Source of the DNA: Bryobacterales bacterium | Lineage (GTDB): Bacteria > Acidobacteriota > Terriglobia > Bryobacterales > UBA6623 | Assembly (NCBI GenBank): GCA_028819235.1 | Contig: JAPPMC010000270.1 | Location: forward strand, 1-64,000 | Direction: 5' to 3' | Length of the DNA stretch: 64,000 nt | Shown here: in pieces, positions 54,826 through 62,240 of the stretch | How the letters are laid out: every line of letters begins with the position of its first letter | Numbering within the stretch: the first letter of the stretch is position 1 | Program-made: the position numbers and the translations under genes | The notes under the pieces: generated by a model | What the model saw: only the letters and a program-made list of their open reading frames with translations | Databases searched by the model: none | Told to the model about the DNA's origin: nothing

Positions 54826-56181
54826 TCAAGCGTACGCGGGTACAAACGGGGCGTCAGTCGTCTCTCCCGCCGCGACCATCTGCTCGAACTGCTCCTGATC
54901 AATAACGCCCTTGTTCGCCAATGTCGTCTGAATCACGCGCTCTGAAACGCGAAACCAGTGAGCAGCAGCAGTCACGTCGTCCGGTGTCGGCGAATCGGTC
55001 CCTACGTAGTCAAGCAGATCCCTGAACGGGCACAAGAAACTCTGTGCGAACGCTCGTTGGAATTTCTGACGAGCCGAATTCGCTGAGGAAATCAGCCCGA
55101 GTCGGTCATTCCCCGACCAGATCGCGTCACCCAGCACGCGGCAAAGCTCGAACCGCTTTGCCGCAGGCCGACTCGCTCGGAGGGCCACCGTGCTCGTGCT
55201 TTGGGCGGAGTCGCGACGGCGGACCCCATAGGGAATGGAGCGGAAGCTGCGGATGCGATAGAAGTGGTGGGCGCTCACACCGACAAGATTCTGGAGGCGC
55301 CAATTTGGAACCGGACCCGCGGGAACTGCGAGGCTTTCGCGCAATCGGCCGGCTACATCTTCGGCTAGCTTCCAAGGAGGCGTTCTGGCACTGCGTACGA
55401 GACACGAGCTGGAGTCCTCAGCAGGATGAGATTCAGCCGCAGCAACCGCGGTCGACAGATCAAGCTTGGTCCTAGAGTCTCCAACCGCCCTCAGTCCCTT
55501 CTCAAGAGCCTGTGCGACGCCAATTCCCTGTCGCGAAATGCAAGCTTCGCTGACGGCCTCTTGGCCAAGTTCATCGATAAGCTCGGCCAGACGGCCCATG
55601 AGTTCGGCTGGGGCTTCGTCCACATCGAAGCCAAGCTTGGCTTCGACGGTTCTCCAGAGCGCGATACCCGGATCCCCCCTCTCTCTCCTGACCTGCCGAT
55701 GAAGATCGAGCAACGTTGCACTGTCATCCGTGGCGTGTTCGCGCACGCGGTCCAGGAAAGCGTCGAAGCCCGCTTCCACATGGACTGCCGGAATCACACC
55801 GATGTGGCTCGCCTCGAACCTCACCGGTGCCGGCGAGTCACAGTACTCCGGCCGCATTCGGATTCCGACTTGGTCTCCCTCGCCCCACAATCTGATCGGA
55901 GGCCATGCGTAGCCTCCTCCGATGGAGGACATCTCGTGCGCCAGGAGCCACTCGGCAGTGACGGCGCCGGGGGGTTCAGGCTCGTGAAAGATCCTCCACC
56001 AATTGTCGAGAACCCAGAAGGCCAGATGGGATGGTGGAGCGTGCAGGAACTGGTCCTCGCGATTGCTTGAGAACCTGTACAGCTTGGACAGCCACCTCCC
56101 ATCGGCCTGAATGCCAATCTGGCGAATCTCGGCTGTAGACGGCTCGTCCAGATCCTTTACGGTAATTCTCAGCCCCGTCAT
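54826..56181 (-). CDS. Large protein with ImmA/IrrE-like C-terminal region
   Basis: The ATG at 56181 follows the upstream gene's stop by four bases and gives 451 residues. The N-terminal third is an uncharacterised domain with LAFWVLDNWWRIFHEP, WLLAHEMSSIGGGYAWPPI and a beta-rich stretch. The middle has RERGDPGIALWRTVEAKLGFD followed by helices. The C-terminal ~130 residues read KRFELCRVLGDAIW, SARQKFQRAFAQSFLCPFRDLLDYV and AAAHWFRVSERVIQTTLANKGVI. This resembles the end of ImmA/IrrE peptidase proteins, but the HExxH zinc motif is not evident (FELCR in its place). It may act as a regulator or as half of a toxin-antitoxin or defence pair. Confidence 0.6.
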   Translation of the reverse strand: MTGLRITVKDLDEPSTAEIRQIGIQADGRWLSKLYRFSSNREDQFLHAPPSHLAFWVLDNWWRIFHEPEPPGAVTAEWLLAHEMSSIGGGYAWPPIRLWGEGDQVGIRMRPEYCDSPAPVRFEASHIGVIPAVHVEAGFDAFLDRVREHATDDSATLLDLHRQVRRERGDPGIALWRTVEAKLGFDVDEAPAELMGRLAELIDELGQEAVSEACISRQGIGVAQALEKGLRAVGDSRTKLDLSTAVAAAESHPAEDSSSCLVRSARTPPWKLAEDVAGRLRESLAVPAGPVPNWRLQNLVGVSAHHFYRIRSFRSIPYGVRRRDSAQSTSTVALRASRPAAKRFELCRVLGDAIWSGNDRLGLISSANSARQKFQRAFAQSFLCPFRDLLDYVGTDSPTPDDVTAAAHWFRVSERVIQTTLANKGVIDQEQFEQMVAAGETTDAPFVPAYA

Positions 56182-56185
56182 AGCT

Positions 56186-56605
56186 TCAGAACCTGTACCT
56201 GATCCTGCACTGTACAGAGGCAAGACGATCCTGACGGCTTCCCGAAGTGCGAGCCCACTGACTATACCGCTTGTAGACCAAACGGGCGATCGATTCCCAT
56301 TCGAGCACGGGGTACCCGTGATACTCGGAGGTCACAACGTTCGTCGGCCTTCCCTCGAAGATCCATCCGTCGTCCCCAACCGTCCAGATCAGATTCCCAT
56401 GGCCCACCAAGCCCGCGCGCAGTCCTCTCCGAACCAGCCTTGGAATGGTCGGGATCTTGTTCGCGGTGAAGCCTGCATGTTCGTCGCATAGCGTTGCGTC
56501 GCCCCTCCTCGCACCGGGCGAGATTCCCAAGCCGAAGGCAAGCGCGTCCCTCTTATGCTTCTCCCAGCCCCTGCAATTGACCAACGCCGTCAGCTGTTCA
56601 ATCAT
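56186..56605 (-). CDS. Uncharacterised small protein, first gene of a two-gene operon
   Basis: 139 residues from ATG 56605 (a start at 56629 is also in frame). The sequence has VNCRGWEKHKRDALAFGLG, then DEHAGFTANKIPTIPRLVRRGLRAG, then WTVGDDGWIFEGRPTN, SEYHGYPVLEWESIARLVYKRY and a basic tail. I do not recognise a family with certainty; the DGWIFEGRxTN...YHGYP pattern recalls short bacterial proteins of unknown role. The four-base gap to the ImmA/IrrE-like gene shows they are one unit. A toxin or effector paired with the larger protein is possible, but nothing catalytic is evident. Confidence 0.6.
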   Translation of the reverse strand: MIEQLTALVNCRGWEKHKRDALAFGLGISPGARRGDATLCDEHAGFTANKIPTIPRLVRRGLRAGLVGHGNLIWTVGDDGWIFEGRPTNVVTSEYHGYPVLEWESIARLVYKRYSQWARTSGSRQDRLASVQCRIRYRF

Positions 56606-56804
56606 CCCATCCCCTAGTGCAGCCGGCATTCATCTCTTGACGTTGTCAGGGCGCCCTGCATCCCGTCGCGCGTGGGGCCGTGTCATGTGCCTTGGCAACG
56701 CCCGTCCTCCAATTGAAGCGTTTACTTGGACTCACGATTTGGATGTTGCCGCTGCCCGGGAACCGGCGATCAGCAAAGTCTGTGGAATCGCAACGGTGCG
56801 GAAA

Positions 56805-57281
56805 TCAATCGGTTCCGGAAGCCCGCAATCGACATACAACTTTCCAGCGCGTCATGTGAAGGACCAGAAGTGAGGCCGGAACTGTGACGGCCGCCACGAC
56901 GAGCAGGAAGACGTTGCGTTCGCCACGGGCCCAAGGGGAGGCAGTGCCCGGAGTCAAGTACGGGAACGGACCGAGCATGAAGCCCGCGATGCCCGCCGAA
57001 ACGATCCAGCCTGCCTCGCGCTCCGTGATCGGAATCCGGACGCGAACCCGCTCGACCGAGGACCGTTGGACGGACCGTATTGCGGAACGCGTGCTGCGTA
57101 GGGCGATCGAGCCATATGTCAGCGAATCGAAACGCCCTTTGACGGTCCCTTCTCCCGGCGGGGAGATCTCCATCCGGGTGCCGGGAGGGATGGAGCGGAC
57201 ACGTGCCCATGGATCGCTGACGGCCTCTTGACCGAGCACGGGGATGGCCAGCAGAAAGGCGAGTGTCCGCGAGCAACGCAT
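56805..57281 (-). CDS. Small secreted or membrane protein of unknown function
   Basis: 158 residues from ATG 57281. A signal peptide (SRTLAFLLAIPVLG) is followed by a small beta domain (VRSIPPGTRMEI, TVKGRFDSLTYGSIALRS, RSVQRSSVERVRVRI) with an Sm-like GxxxGxfdsltxdsIxL pattern. Two hydrophobic segments come after it (IVSAGIAGFMLGPFPYL and VFLLVVAAVTVPASLLVLH). Similar small proteins occur in Acidobacteriota and related phyla without assigned function. It stands alone between the two-gene operon and the decayed toxin-antitoxin pair. Confidence 0.65.
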   Translation of the reverse strand: MRCSRTLAFLLAIPVLGQEAVSDPWARVRSIPPGTRMEISPPGEGTVKGRFDSLTYGSIALRSTRSAIRSVQRSSVERVRVRIPITEREAGWIVSAGIAGFMLGPFPYLTPGTASPWARGERNVFLLVVAAVTVPASLLVLHMTRWKVVCRLRASGTD

Positions 57282-57352
57282 CGATCCCAACTCTCGCGGC
57301 GATTGCCCTTGTACCGGCATTTGACAGTCCTGCACAGTGCCCCGCTGGTCCG

Positions 57353-57637
57353 TCAACCGTCAGTGGGTCCGAATCCGAACGTCAGTCGTGTTCCTCTTGC
57401 TTCGGCATTACGTTGCAGTGTGCTGACCGATGGCGACAGCCTGCATCCCGCCAGCCGTGCTATCTCCGATTGTGTTGTGCCCATTCGGGCCTCCAGGTCC
57501 GATCTTGTCTTCTTTGCCGCTGTACGGGCACGCACCATCTCCTCAAACAAGGCGAGCTATTCGTCAGCCCTCGCAGGCTCCTCGCGGAACGCTGGGTCCT
57601 TCGTGAAGCGCTCCTTGATACTCTTCAACTTCGGCAT
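57353..57637 (-). pseudogene. Decayed HigA-type antitoxin (XRE helix-turn-helix) with one nonsense codon
   Basis: From ATG 57637 a single frame of 94 codons reads MPKLKSIKERFTKDPAFREE, then an in-frame TAG at 57557-57559, then LALFEEMVRARTAAKK, the helix-turn-helix TTQSEIARLAGCRLSPSVST and the end AEARGTRLTFGFGP. This is the normal layout of HigA antitoxins (short N-terminal helix, xTxSxxxRxE-type recognition helix, PSxxTLxxxAxAxG). The recognition region keeps its shape, but TQAEL has become TRSDL. The toxin remnant lies directly upstream, as in higBA operons. Confidence 0.75.
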
Positions 57638-57654
57638 GTTCTAACCGTCTTCAT

Positions 57655-57860
57655 TCACTCTGTGGCCGTTGCCGTCGCCTTCCGAGACGTCCTCCATCAA
57701 ATCTTGGCGAACAAGTGGAGCACCACAACACACCGCCCTGTCGCGATTAGGTGAGTGCCGCGGTGCGCTGCCGTCTCGGGACTTGGCCCGCAACTCCCAG
57801 AGCTTCCCCTCTAGGTGCCGGACAGGTGGCTCGCAAACCTGCTACAGGCCGATGTTCTGA
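57655..57860 (-). pseudogene. Decayed HigB/RelE-type toxin, frameshifted
   Basis: Two fragments in different frames align with the RelE/HigB core. The first, around 57835-57765, reads PPVRHLEGKLWELRAKSRDG. The second, from 57750, reads TGRCVVVLHLFAK, then a TGA at 57697-57699, then WRTSRKATATATE. The family order is vkhLegklwELR...grrvvlLhxFxKKtxktPxxxixxA. A frameshift between the fragments and the stop codon make the toxin inactive. Conserved promoter or operator sites were not searched for. It lies just beyond the accA stop codon. Confidence 0.7.
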
Positions 57861-57879
57861 GTCCTTTCCAGCAGACGTA

Positions 57880-58809
57880 TCAGCCGTCCGCCGACACCGC
57901 CTCCTCAAAGAATGCGCCCATTTTCCGGAACTTGGAGTAGCGCTGCTCTACCAGCTGCTCGGCTGAGAGCGCTGTCAACGCCTCCAGTTCGCCCTCCACG
58001 GCGTCAGCGAGGAGTTGGGCAGCCGCATCGAGGTTCTCGTGCGCCCCTCCGGGCGGCTCCGGGACGATTCGGTCGACCAACCCGAGTTGGCTGAGGTCGC
58101 TTGCGGTCAGCTTGAGCGCATTCGCCGCCAGCTCGGCCTTGCCGGAGTCTCGCCAAACGATCGCTGCGCAGCTCTCGGGCGAGATCACGCTGTAGATGGC
58201 ATTCTCCAGCATCAGGACCCGGTTACCGACGCCCAAGGCCAAAGCGCCTCCGCTGCCCCCCTCGCCAATGCAAACGGCTACCAGCGGAACCTGCAGGCTG
58301 GCCATCTCGTGCAGGTTGCGCGCTATGGCTTCGGCTTGCCCTCGCTCCTCAGCGTCCTTTCCCGGGTAAGCCCCGGGCGTGTCCAGCAGGGTAATGATCG
58401 GTCGCGCGAACTTCTCCGCCAGCTTCATGCACCGCAGGGCCTTACGGTAGCCTTCCGGCCGTGGCATGCCGAAGTTCCTGTGGACCCTCTCCTCGGTGTT
58501 GCGGCCCTTCTGCTGGCCGATCGCCATCACTTGGCGGCCCCGGAAAGACCCGAATCCACACACGATCGCCGGATCGTCCCCGAACGCTCGGTCGCCGTGG
58601 ATCTCCGAAAAGCCACCCAAGATGCGCTGGAAGTAGTCCAGCGAGTGCGGTCGCTGCGGGTGCCTGGCCAACTGGACATGCCCCCAGGCAGACAGGTCTC
58701 CGGATGTCGGCTGCGTCGCCGGCAATGGGCCATTCGCTCGGGCGGGCATTGCGCGCGGCTCCGCTTTCAGCCATCGCCGCGGCCGGGGCCACGGCAGACA
58801 TTGAACCAT
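57880..58809 (-). CDS. accA: Acetyl-CoA carboxylase carboxyltransferase subunit alpha
   Basis: 309 residues. The carboxyltransferase core has VQLARHPQRPHSLDYFQRI, FSEIHGDRAFGDDPAIVCGFG, IGQQKGRNTEERVHRNFGMPRPEGYRKALR, LLDTPGAYPGKDAEERGQAEAIARN, GEGGSGGALALGVGNRVLMLENAIYSVISPE and the closing GLVDRIVPEP. It transfers the carboxyl group from carboxybiotin to acetyl-CoA in fatty acid synthesis, together with AccD, which is not in the window. The part before VQLARHP is shorter and more basic than usual (about 45 residues), so the N-terminus may be miscalled or truncated. It is transcribed divergently from the TPR gene. Confidence 0.93.
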   Translation of the reverse strand: MVQCLPWPRPRRWLKAEPRAMPARANGPLPATQPTSGDLSAWGHVQLARHPQRPHSLDYFQRILGGFSEIHGDRAFGDDPAIVCGFGSFRGRQVMAIGQQKGRNTEERVHRNFGMPRPEGYRKALRCMKLAEKFARPIITLLDTPGAYPGKDAEERGQAEAIARNLHEMASLQVPLVAVCIGEGGSGGALALGVGNRVLMLENAIYSVISPESCAAIVWRDSGKAELAANALKLTASDLSQLGLVDRIVPEPPGGAHENLDAAAQLLADAVEGELEALTALSAEQLVEQRYSKFRKMGAFFEEAVSADG

Positions 58810-58891
58810 TGTATTGGTCAGGCCCGTGGGATCTGGCTTGCCGGAACGGGTCCTACCTTACCCGCCGGGAGCGTTCCCTACACTGAGAATC

Positions 58892-60400
58892 GTGACTGTC
58901 AGGACATTCTGGGCATTCTTTGCGGCGGCGGCCACGCTGGCCCTAGTCGCGCGGTCCGCCGCCCAGCCGGGAGACCAGCTCGTTGCAGACGAGCGCCTGT
59001 TCACTGTCATGGCGGCGCTCAACGTGGCAGGGTACGACGAAGGTCTCTCGGCAGAGGCCGACAGCCCGGTGCGCAAGGCTGTCCGCCGCGACCTGGAATC
59101 CATGGATCCGGGTATGCGCTCGCGGCTGAGAACGTTCTACAAGCAACACGAGCAGGCGAATCCAGACCACAACTTGTCGCAGTACATTTCCTTCGCGCTG
59201 ATGTGTGGGGAGGCTCCCTTCTTCGACCTCAAGGCGGAGGTGCCCACCGATCTGCCGACCGATGTGCGGCCCATCCGCGGGCTCTCATCGCTGCTGCGGG
59301 AGTTCTACGAGGTGGCGGATGTCGAAGGGCTGTGGCAGCGCTACGCGGGCGCCTACGAGGACGCCATGCTGCGGTACCAAGAGCCCCTCATCGAGACGGT
59401 CTTCGAGACGAACGGCTACCTGCGTATCCCCGCTTCAAGCCCAGAGGTGCGCTCTTTCCGGGTGTACTTCGACCTTCTCGCAGCCCCGGGGAGCATCAAC
59501 ATGCGCTCCTATGGCGGAGACGTGAAGATTGTCGTGCACTCTTCTTCGCAGGTCCGGGACGAGGAGATTCGCGCGGCCTACCTCCTGCACCTCCTCGACC
59601 GGATGTCCATCCGCCATGCGGAGCTGGTGGCAAGAAAGGAGCAGCTCTCCCGCATGGCCATCTATGCGCCTGCCTTGGACGACTCCTACAAGTCCAACTT
59701 CCAGCTGCTGCTGACCAAGTCCCTAGCACACGCCGTTCAGACGCGCATGCGGTACGAAGCGGAGGATCGCAAGCTTGGGCGTATCGCCGAACATGCCAGA
59801 CACGGCTTCATCCTCGCGCCGTATTTCTTCGAGAAGCTAGCCGAGTACGAATCGCAGCCCGAGACCTTCCGAAAGTACTACGAGACCCTCGTTGGCGACA
59901 TCAACGTCCGCCAGGAGATGGCAAGGATCCAGCAGGTAAAGTTCGCCGAGCGCCAAGCCCCTGCCCGCCCCCGGCCAAGGCAGGCTGCCCGGCCACAGGT
60001 TTCCGAGACCGAGCGTCTGCTATCGCGGGCCGAGGGGCTGCTGCAGCTGAATGAGCTCGCGCAGGCGCGCGATATCTATCAACGGGTAGTCCTAGAGGGC
60101 GGCTCCGGTCGGTTCCAGGCCAGCTACGGGCTAGGCCGGATCGCGCTCGACGAAGCGGATCCGGACTTGGCACTCGAACACTTTGCGGCGGCCAGCGAGG
60201 ACGGCGGGGACACGCGGATCCAAGCCATGTCGCACATATACATGGGCCGCATACAAGACGTGCTGGGAAACCGCGAGCTTGCCGTCGGCCACTACCAAAG
60301 CGCCCTAGACACGGGGGACACCTCCCCGGTAATCCGGGCGTTCGGAGAGCAGGGCCTCGCTGAGCCGTTCACTGGCGTCGAAGAAGACGAGGAGGAGTGA
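58892..60400 (+). CDS. Secreted protein with C-terminal TPR repeats
   Basis: GTG 58892 starts a 502-residue product with a signal peptide (FWAFFAAAATLALVARSAA). Residues ~30-380 are an uncharacterised, mostly helical domain (RLFTVMAALNVAGYDEGL, FYKQHEQANPDHNLSQYISFAL, GFILAPYFFEKLAEYES). From about residue 390 come TPR units: RAEGLLQLNELAQARDIYQRV, SYGLGRIALDEADPDLALEHF, AMSHIYMGRIQDVLGNRELAVGHYQSAL. It ends in an acidic EEDEEE tail. Probably periplasmic, where such TPR proteins scaffold protein complexes; the substrate is unknown. An ATG in the 78 bases upstream is not used because the signal would be buried. Confidence 0.75.
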   Translation: MTVRTFWAFFAAAATLALVARSAAQPGDQLVADERLFTVMAALNVAGYDEGLSAEADSPVRKAVRRDLESMDPGMRSRLRTFYKQHEQANPDHNLSQYISFALMCGEAPFFDLKAEVPTDLPTDVRPIRGLSSLLREFYEVADVEGLWQRYAGAYEDAMLRYQEPLIETVFETNGYLRIPASSPEVRSFRVYFDLLAAPGSINMRSYGGDVKIVVHSSSQVRDEEIRAAYLLHLLDRMSIRHAELVARKEQLSRMAIYAPALDDSYKSNFQLLLTKSLAHAVQTRMRYEAEDRKLGRIAEHARHGFILAPYFFEKLAEYESQPETFRKYYETLVGDINVRQEMARIQQVKFAERQAPARPRPRQAARPQVSETERLLSRAEGLLQLNELAQARDIYQRVVLEGGSGRFQASYGLGRIALDEADPDLALEHFAAASEDGGDTRIQAMSHIYMGRIQDVLGNRELAVGHYQSALDTGDTSPVIRAFGEQGLAEPFTGVEEDEEE

Positions 60401-60447
60401 CCGACAGTCCCGGAACGAGGCCCGCAGGAGTGTTCATCCGGGTCGAA

Positions 60448-60474
60448 TTGGCATGGAAGGCCCTTTGCTAGGAT
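60448..60474 (+). promoter_or_regulatory. Possible sigma-70 promoter of grpE-dnaJ
   Basis: TTGGCA at 60448-60453 and the extended -10 TGCTAGGAT ending at 60474, with a 15-base spacer. It lies 30 bases before the grpE start. No CIRCE inverted repeat was seen here. Confidence 0.35.
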
Positions 60475-60504
60475 TGGATCTAGGCTGAGGTTTGTACGAC
60501 GGCG

Positions 60505-61083
60505 ATGCCAGAAAGCAGGGAGATCGGGGAGAACGAGCCGGAAGCGGGCGCGGGCGACGCGCGGCCGGAAGAACCCGAGGCCGGGCCCGATACCGCTGAC
60601 ACAGCGGACGAGAACGGGCCTGATCCCGCCGAGCTGGAGGCCCAGCGCGACGCAGCGCTTGAAGAGTGCGAGCAGCTGCGTGACAGGCTGTTGCGGGCGC
60701 AGGCGGACTTCGAGAACATTCGTAAGCGGCTGGAGCGGGAGAAGCGGGAAGTCGTGCGCTTTGCGGCCGCGGAGACCATCGAGGCACTACTCCCGATCGC
60801 GGACGATTTCGAGCGGGCGATCGGCGCAGATGGTGTTTCCAAGGAGGTCCGAGAAGGCCTTGAGTTAATTCACAGGAGAATGTTCGAAGTCTTCCGGCGG
60901 GCAGGCCTGGAGGAGGTCGGACAGCACGACACGTTCGACCCAAGCGTGCATTGCGCGGTGGACCGCGCGCCGGCTGGTGAGGGACAGGCAGACCTGCAGA
61001 TCCTTGAGGTCTATATGAAGGGCTACCTGTTCAAGGGCCGCCTGCTGCGAGCATCGATGGTGAAGGTGGCCGTCCAAGGGTAG
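60505..61083 (+). CDS. grpE: Nucleotide exchange factor GrpE
   Basis: 192 residues with an acidic, disordered N-terminus ([17 protein letters not shown]), a long coiled-coil helix ([23 protein letters not shown]), and the beta domain ending in [23 protein letters not shown], the typical GrpE signature. GrpE releases ADP from DnaK in the Hsp70 cycle. It is followed 29 bases later by dnaJ, but no dnaK is in the window. Confidence 0.94.
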   Translation: MPESREIGENEPEAGAGDARPEEPEAGPDTADTADENGPDPAELEAQRDAALEECEQLRDRLLRAQADFENIRKRLEREKREVVRFAAAETIEALLPIADDFERAIGADGVSKEVREGLELIHRRMFEVFRRAGLEEVGQHDTFDPSVHCAVDRAPAGEGQADLQILEVYMKGYLFKGRLLRASMVKVAVQG

Positions 61084-61112
61084 GCCTGAAGGATTCGCTG
61101 GGGCGGGCTACG

Positions 61113-62204
61113 GTGTTGGAGAAGCGCGACTACTACGAGGTGCTCGGCGTGCCGCGCGGAGCCAGCGAGGCCGAGTGCAAGCGGGCGTACCGCAAGCTCG
61201 CCATGAAACACCACCCGGACCGCAATCCGGGTTCCAAGGAGGCCGAGGAGAAGTTCAAGGAAGCCTCGGAGGCCTACAGCGTCCTCAGCGACCCTGAGAA
61301 GCGCCAGCGCTACGACCGCTTCGGCCACGCTGGCCTCAATTCCGCGGAGGGCTTCGGGCAGGGGAACTTCACGGATATCTTCGGCGACATTTTCGGCGAC
61401 CTGTTTGGGACGGCCCGCAGACGTTCCGCCGGCCGGCGGGGCGAGGACCTGCAGTTCGAGCTCGAGGTCAGCTTCGAAGACGCGGTGTTCGGGGCCTCCC
61501 GCGAGATCCGGATTCCCCGGCTTGAGCGCTGCGAACGCTGCGGCGGAGGCGGTGCGGCACCGGGGACGGGACCCACGCGCTGCGAGCGATGCGGTGGCAG
61601 GGGACAGATCGAGACGCACCAAGGGTTCTTCTCGCTCAGCCGCACGTGCCCAAGTTGCCGGGGACGCGGCCAAGTCATCCGCAACCCCTGCCCCGAATGC
61701 GCCGGGAGGGGCATGCAATCCGTGCAACGACGGCGCACCGTCCAGATTCCCCCGGGAGTGGAAGAGGGCACTCAGCTACGGCTCGTCGGAGAGGGTAACG
61801 CCGGAACGAACGGCGGCCCCAGAGGTGACTTGTACGTGTCGCTCAACGTGCGCCCTCACGAGGTCTTTGAGCGGGACGGCGTGGACCTGCACTGCGTCGT
61901 GCCGATCAACATCGCACAAGCGGCGCTCGGGGCTGACGTGACCGTCCAGACGCTGGAGGGCGACGAGACCGTTACGGTCCGGCCGGGCACACAGCACGGA
62001 CACCGCCTTCGCCTTCGCGGGCGGGGCGTTACGCGCTTGCGCCACAGTGGGCGGGGCGACCTGTACGCGCATATCGCCGTGACGGTCCCCAAGCGACTGA
62101 CGTCGAAGCAGCGCGAGCTCTTCGAGCGGCTCTCCGAGGAACTCGACGCAGAGCGTCCGAGCGACCGGGGATTCTTCAGGAAACTGGGCACAGCCTTCCG
62201 ATAG
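61113..62204 (+). CDS. dnaJ: Chaperone protein DnaJ
   Basis: 363 residues from GTG 61113. The J domain occupies about 1-70 with the HPD triad in [10 protein letters not shown], then a Gly/Phe-rich linker ([19 protein letters not shown]). The zinc domain has four Cys pairs: [24 protein letters not shown] and CPECAGRG, and the C-terminal substrate-binding barrels follow. It delivers substrates to DnaK and stimulates its ATPase. Operon with grpE. Confidence 0.95.
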   Translation: MLEKRDYYEVLGVPRGASEAECKRAYRKLAMKHHPDRNPGSKEAEEKFKEASEAYSVLSDPEKRQRYDRFGHAGLNSAEGFGQGNFTDIFGDIFGDLFGTARRRSAGRRGEDLQFELEVSFEDAVFGASREIRIPRLERCERCGGGGAAPGTGPTRCERCGGRGQIETHQGFFSLSRTCPSCRGRGQVIRNPCPECAGRGMQSVQRRRTVQIPPGVEEGTQLRLVGEGNAGTNGGPRGDLYVSLNVRPHEVFERDGVDLHCVVPINIAQAALGADVTVQTLEGDETVTVRPGTQHGHRLRLRGRGVTRLRHSGRGDLYAHIAVTVPKRLTSKQRELFERLSEELDAERPSDRGFFRKLGTAFR

Positions 62205-62209
62205 GGGAC

Positions 62210-62226
62210 GGATTCCGCCGGAATCC
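62210..62226 (+). terminator. Perfect hairpin after dnaJ
   Basis: GGATTCC-GCC-GGAATCC is a seven-base-pair perfect stem with a three-base loop, starting five bases after the dnaJ stop. No T-tract follows, so it is either a weak terminator or a processing or regulatory hairpin between dnaJ and the next gene. Confidence 0.5.
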
Positions 62227-62240
62227 GCTACCATCAATTC

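Noticed and set aside
58015-60054. 679-residue plus-strand open frame
   Set aside because: It runs antisense through accA and then out of frame through the TPR gene; the two real genes explain the region and the translation has no domain.
60505-62204. CIRCE/HrcA control of grpE-dnaJ
   Set aside because: The CIRCE inverted repeat (TTAGCACTC-N9-GAGTGCTAA type) is absent upstream of grpE, and there is no hrcA gene next to it.
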